The notes under the pieces are model-generated. The model was not told the DNA's origin and searched no databases. It saw nothing but the letters and a program-made list of their open reading frames with translations. The translations under genes and the position numbers were made by a program. From assembly GCA_023391815.1 (NCBI GenBank), contig JAEWAF010000010.1, forward strand, positions 1-7,176: a stretch of 7,176 nt of DNA. Reading direction: 5' to 3'. The DNA is from Pseudomonadota bacterium. Lineage in GTDB: Bacteria > Pseudomonadota > Gammaproteobacteria > Steroidobacterales > Steroidobacteraceae. Below are positions 6,777-7,176 of the stretch, one piece after another (position 1 is the first letter of the stretch; the number at the start of each line of letters is the position of its first letter).

Positions 6777-6796
6777 GAGAGCCTCAAGAGAGCCTC
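6775..6796 (+). repeat. Perfect 11-bp tandem duplication at the def stop codon
   Basis: AAGAGAGCCTC occurs at 6775-6785 and again at 6786-6796 with no mismatch and no spacer. The first copy begins with the last two bases of the def TAA stop. A further GCCTC follows at 6797-6801. It marks the left edge of the repeat-rich region. Confidence 0.85.
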
Positions 6797-6830
6797 GCCT
6801 CGATGGCGGGCGCGGGTCGCGAAGTCGCTG

Positions 6831-7058
6831 CTTAATCCGATATCGCTCGTGACGTCGCGTTGTCGAAAGTGGAGTCTTGATCCGGCATCGCTCGCGAGGT
6901 CGCGGTTTTTTCAAGGGTGAGCTTTGACGCGGCGGCTCTAGCGAAGTCGCGGTAGCGAGAAGGTGAGCTTCGACGTGGCGGCTCTATCGAAGTTGCGGTC
7001 TTGAGAAGGTGAGCTTTGACAGGGCACCTCTCGCGCAGTCGCCAGAGGGAGGTTTGTC
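6831..7058. repeat. Array of diverged ~46-bp tandem repeats downstream of def
   Basis: Five consecutive units of 45-46 bp can be aligned by eye: 6831-6875, 6876-6921, 6922-6967, 6968-7013 and 7014 to about 7058. A partial unit may precede them (about 6798-6830). The two central units differ at 7 of 46 positions by direct count; the outer units are more diverged. Units begin CTTTGAC or similar, carry a core such as CTCTAGCGAAGTCGCGGT, and end near AAGGTGAG. The period is not a multiple of three, and I see no plausible protein in either direction. This is not a CRISPR array: there are no unique spacers between constant repeats. Confidence 0.75.
6890..6911 (+). terminator. Possible weak intrinsic terminator for def
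   Basis: Within the second repeat unit, CGCG-AGGT-CGCG forms a 4-bp stem (6893-6904), extendable by a T-G pair, followed closely by TTTTTT (6906-6911). It is the only hairpin with a T run after def on the plus strand in this window. The stem is short, so this is a weak call. Confidence 0.25.
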
Positions 7059-7114
7059 CTCCCGGCACCGCGACGCACGGCGTCGCTACGCTTCGCTCGC
7101 GCTGACGCGCGCGA
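7041..7114. repeat. Cluster of three short perfect hairpins
   Basis: Three stem-loops follow one another: GGGAGG/CCTCCC (7047-7052 and 7058-7063, loop TTTGT, with an outer GCC/GGC pair at 7041-7043 and 7064-7066), GCGACG/CGTCGC (7070-7075 and 7081-7086, loop CACGG), and TCGCGC/GCGCGA (7097-7102 and 7109-7114, 6-nt loop). None is followed by a T tract. They directly adjoin the end of the 46-bp repeat array. Confidence 0.6.
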
Positions 7115-7140
7115 CTTTGCTGTACCTCCATGTAGCTGCT

Positions 7141-7169
7141 ATTGGACCAACATCCCTGTTGGATCCAAT
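7141..7169. repeat. Long inverted repeat at the right edge
   Basis: ATTGGACCAACA (7141-7152) pairs with TGTTGG (7157-7162) and TCCAAT (7164-7169), giving 12 base pairs with one bulged A (7163) and a TCCC loop. This is the strongest stem in the final 400 bp. It could be a transcription-end structure or the terminal part of a dispersed repeat; the window ends 7 bases later, so this cannot be decided. Confidence 0.7.
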
Positions 7170-7176
7170 TGCCGGG

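Larger units (their letters stand above)
6777..7176. other. Gene-free repeat and hairpin region after def
   Basis: Over 400 bases hold no gene I can support. From left to right the region contains the end of the 11-bp tandem duplication, a short GC-rich stretch, the ~46-bp repeat array, three short hairpins and a long hairpin at the edge. The minus-strand reading frames that cross it (6832-7131, and 6246-6914 across def) are low-complexity by-products of the repeats. The expected fmt gene does not start here. Confidence 0.7.

Noticed and set aside
6246..6914. 222-codon minus-strand frame opposite def
   Set aside because: def is certain from its three active-site motifs; the antisense product is composition-driven and its N-terminus comes from the repeats.
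6831..7058. CRISPR array
   Set aside because: The repeats are contiguous and all positions drift; there are no constant repeats with unique spacers and no cas genes nearby.
6832..7131. 99-codon minus-strand frame across the repeat array
   Set aside because: It reads through repeats whose period is not a multiple of three, so units are translated in different frames and give no conserved peptide.
6775..7176. Insertion sequence or transposon remnant
   Set aside because: No transposase fragment or matching terminal inverted repeats are visible within the window, though the right end is cut off.

Overview
The window is a high-GC proteobacterial housekeeping segment, most likely from a gammaproteobacterium. 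HemF, Smg, DprA, the LysM protein and Def all resemble gammaproteobacterial families. The topoisomerase I has no zinc fingers and a lysine/alanine-rich tail, which points towards Xanthomonadales- or Nevskiales/Steroidobacter-like lineages. That placement is an inference from family knowledge, not a computed one.

Layout, left to right. The 5' part of hemF (aerobic coproporphyrinogen III oxidase) lies on the minus strand at 1-341 and runs off the left edge. A 269-bp non-coding gap follows (342-610). Next come four minus-strand genes, transcribed right to left as lysM protein (4781-5941 or 5950), dprA (3698-4747), smg (3222-3701) and topA (611-3160). The lysM-dprA gap is 33 bp and dprA-smg overlap in an ATGA. 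smg and topA are separated by 61 bp holding a terminator-like hairpin whose T tract abuts the topA start codon. A 289-bp divergent intergenic region (5951-6239) separates this block from def (6240-6776, plus strand). The last 400 bp (6777-7176) carry no convincing gene. They hold an 11-bp tandem duplication at the def stop, an array of diverged ~46-bp tandem repeats, and a run of perfect or near-perfect hairpins reaching the right edge.

How the genes relate. The order def / lysM / dprA / smg / topA / hemF is a conserved gammaproteobacterial neighbourhood: N-terminal methionine processing (def), a cell-envelope LysM protein, DNA uptake and recombination (dprA), a small protein of unknown function (smg), DNA supercoiling control (topA) and haem synthesis (hemF). 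Two usual members are not in their expected places: tsaC/yrdC between topA and hemF, and fmt directly after def.

I see no new defence, mobile or biosynthetic system. The least explained parts are the repeat-and-hairpin region after def, the terminator fused to the topA start, and a DprA whose N-terminal domain is unusually short.
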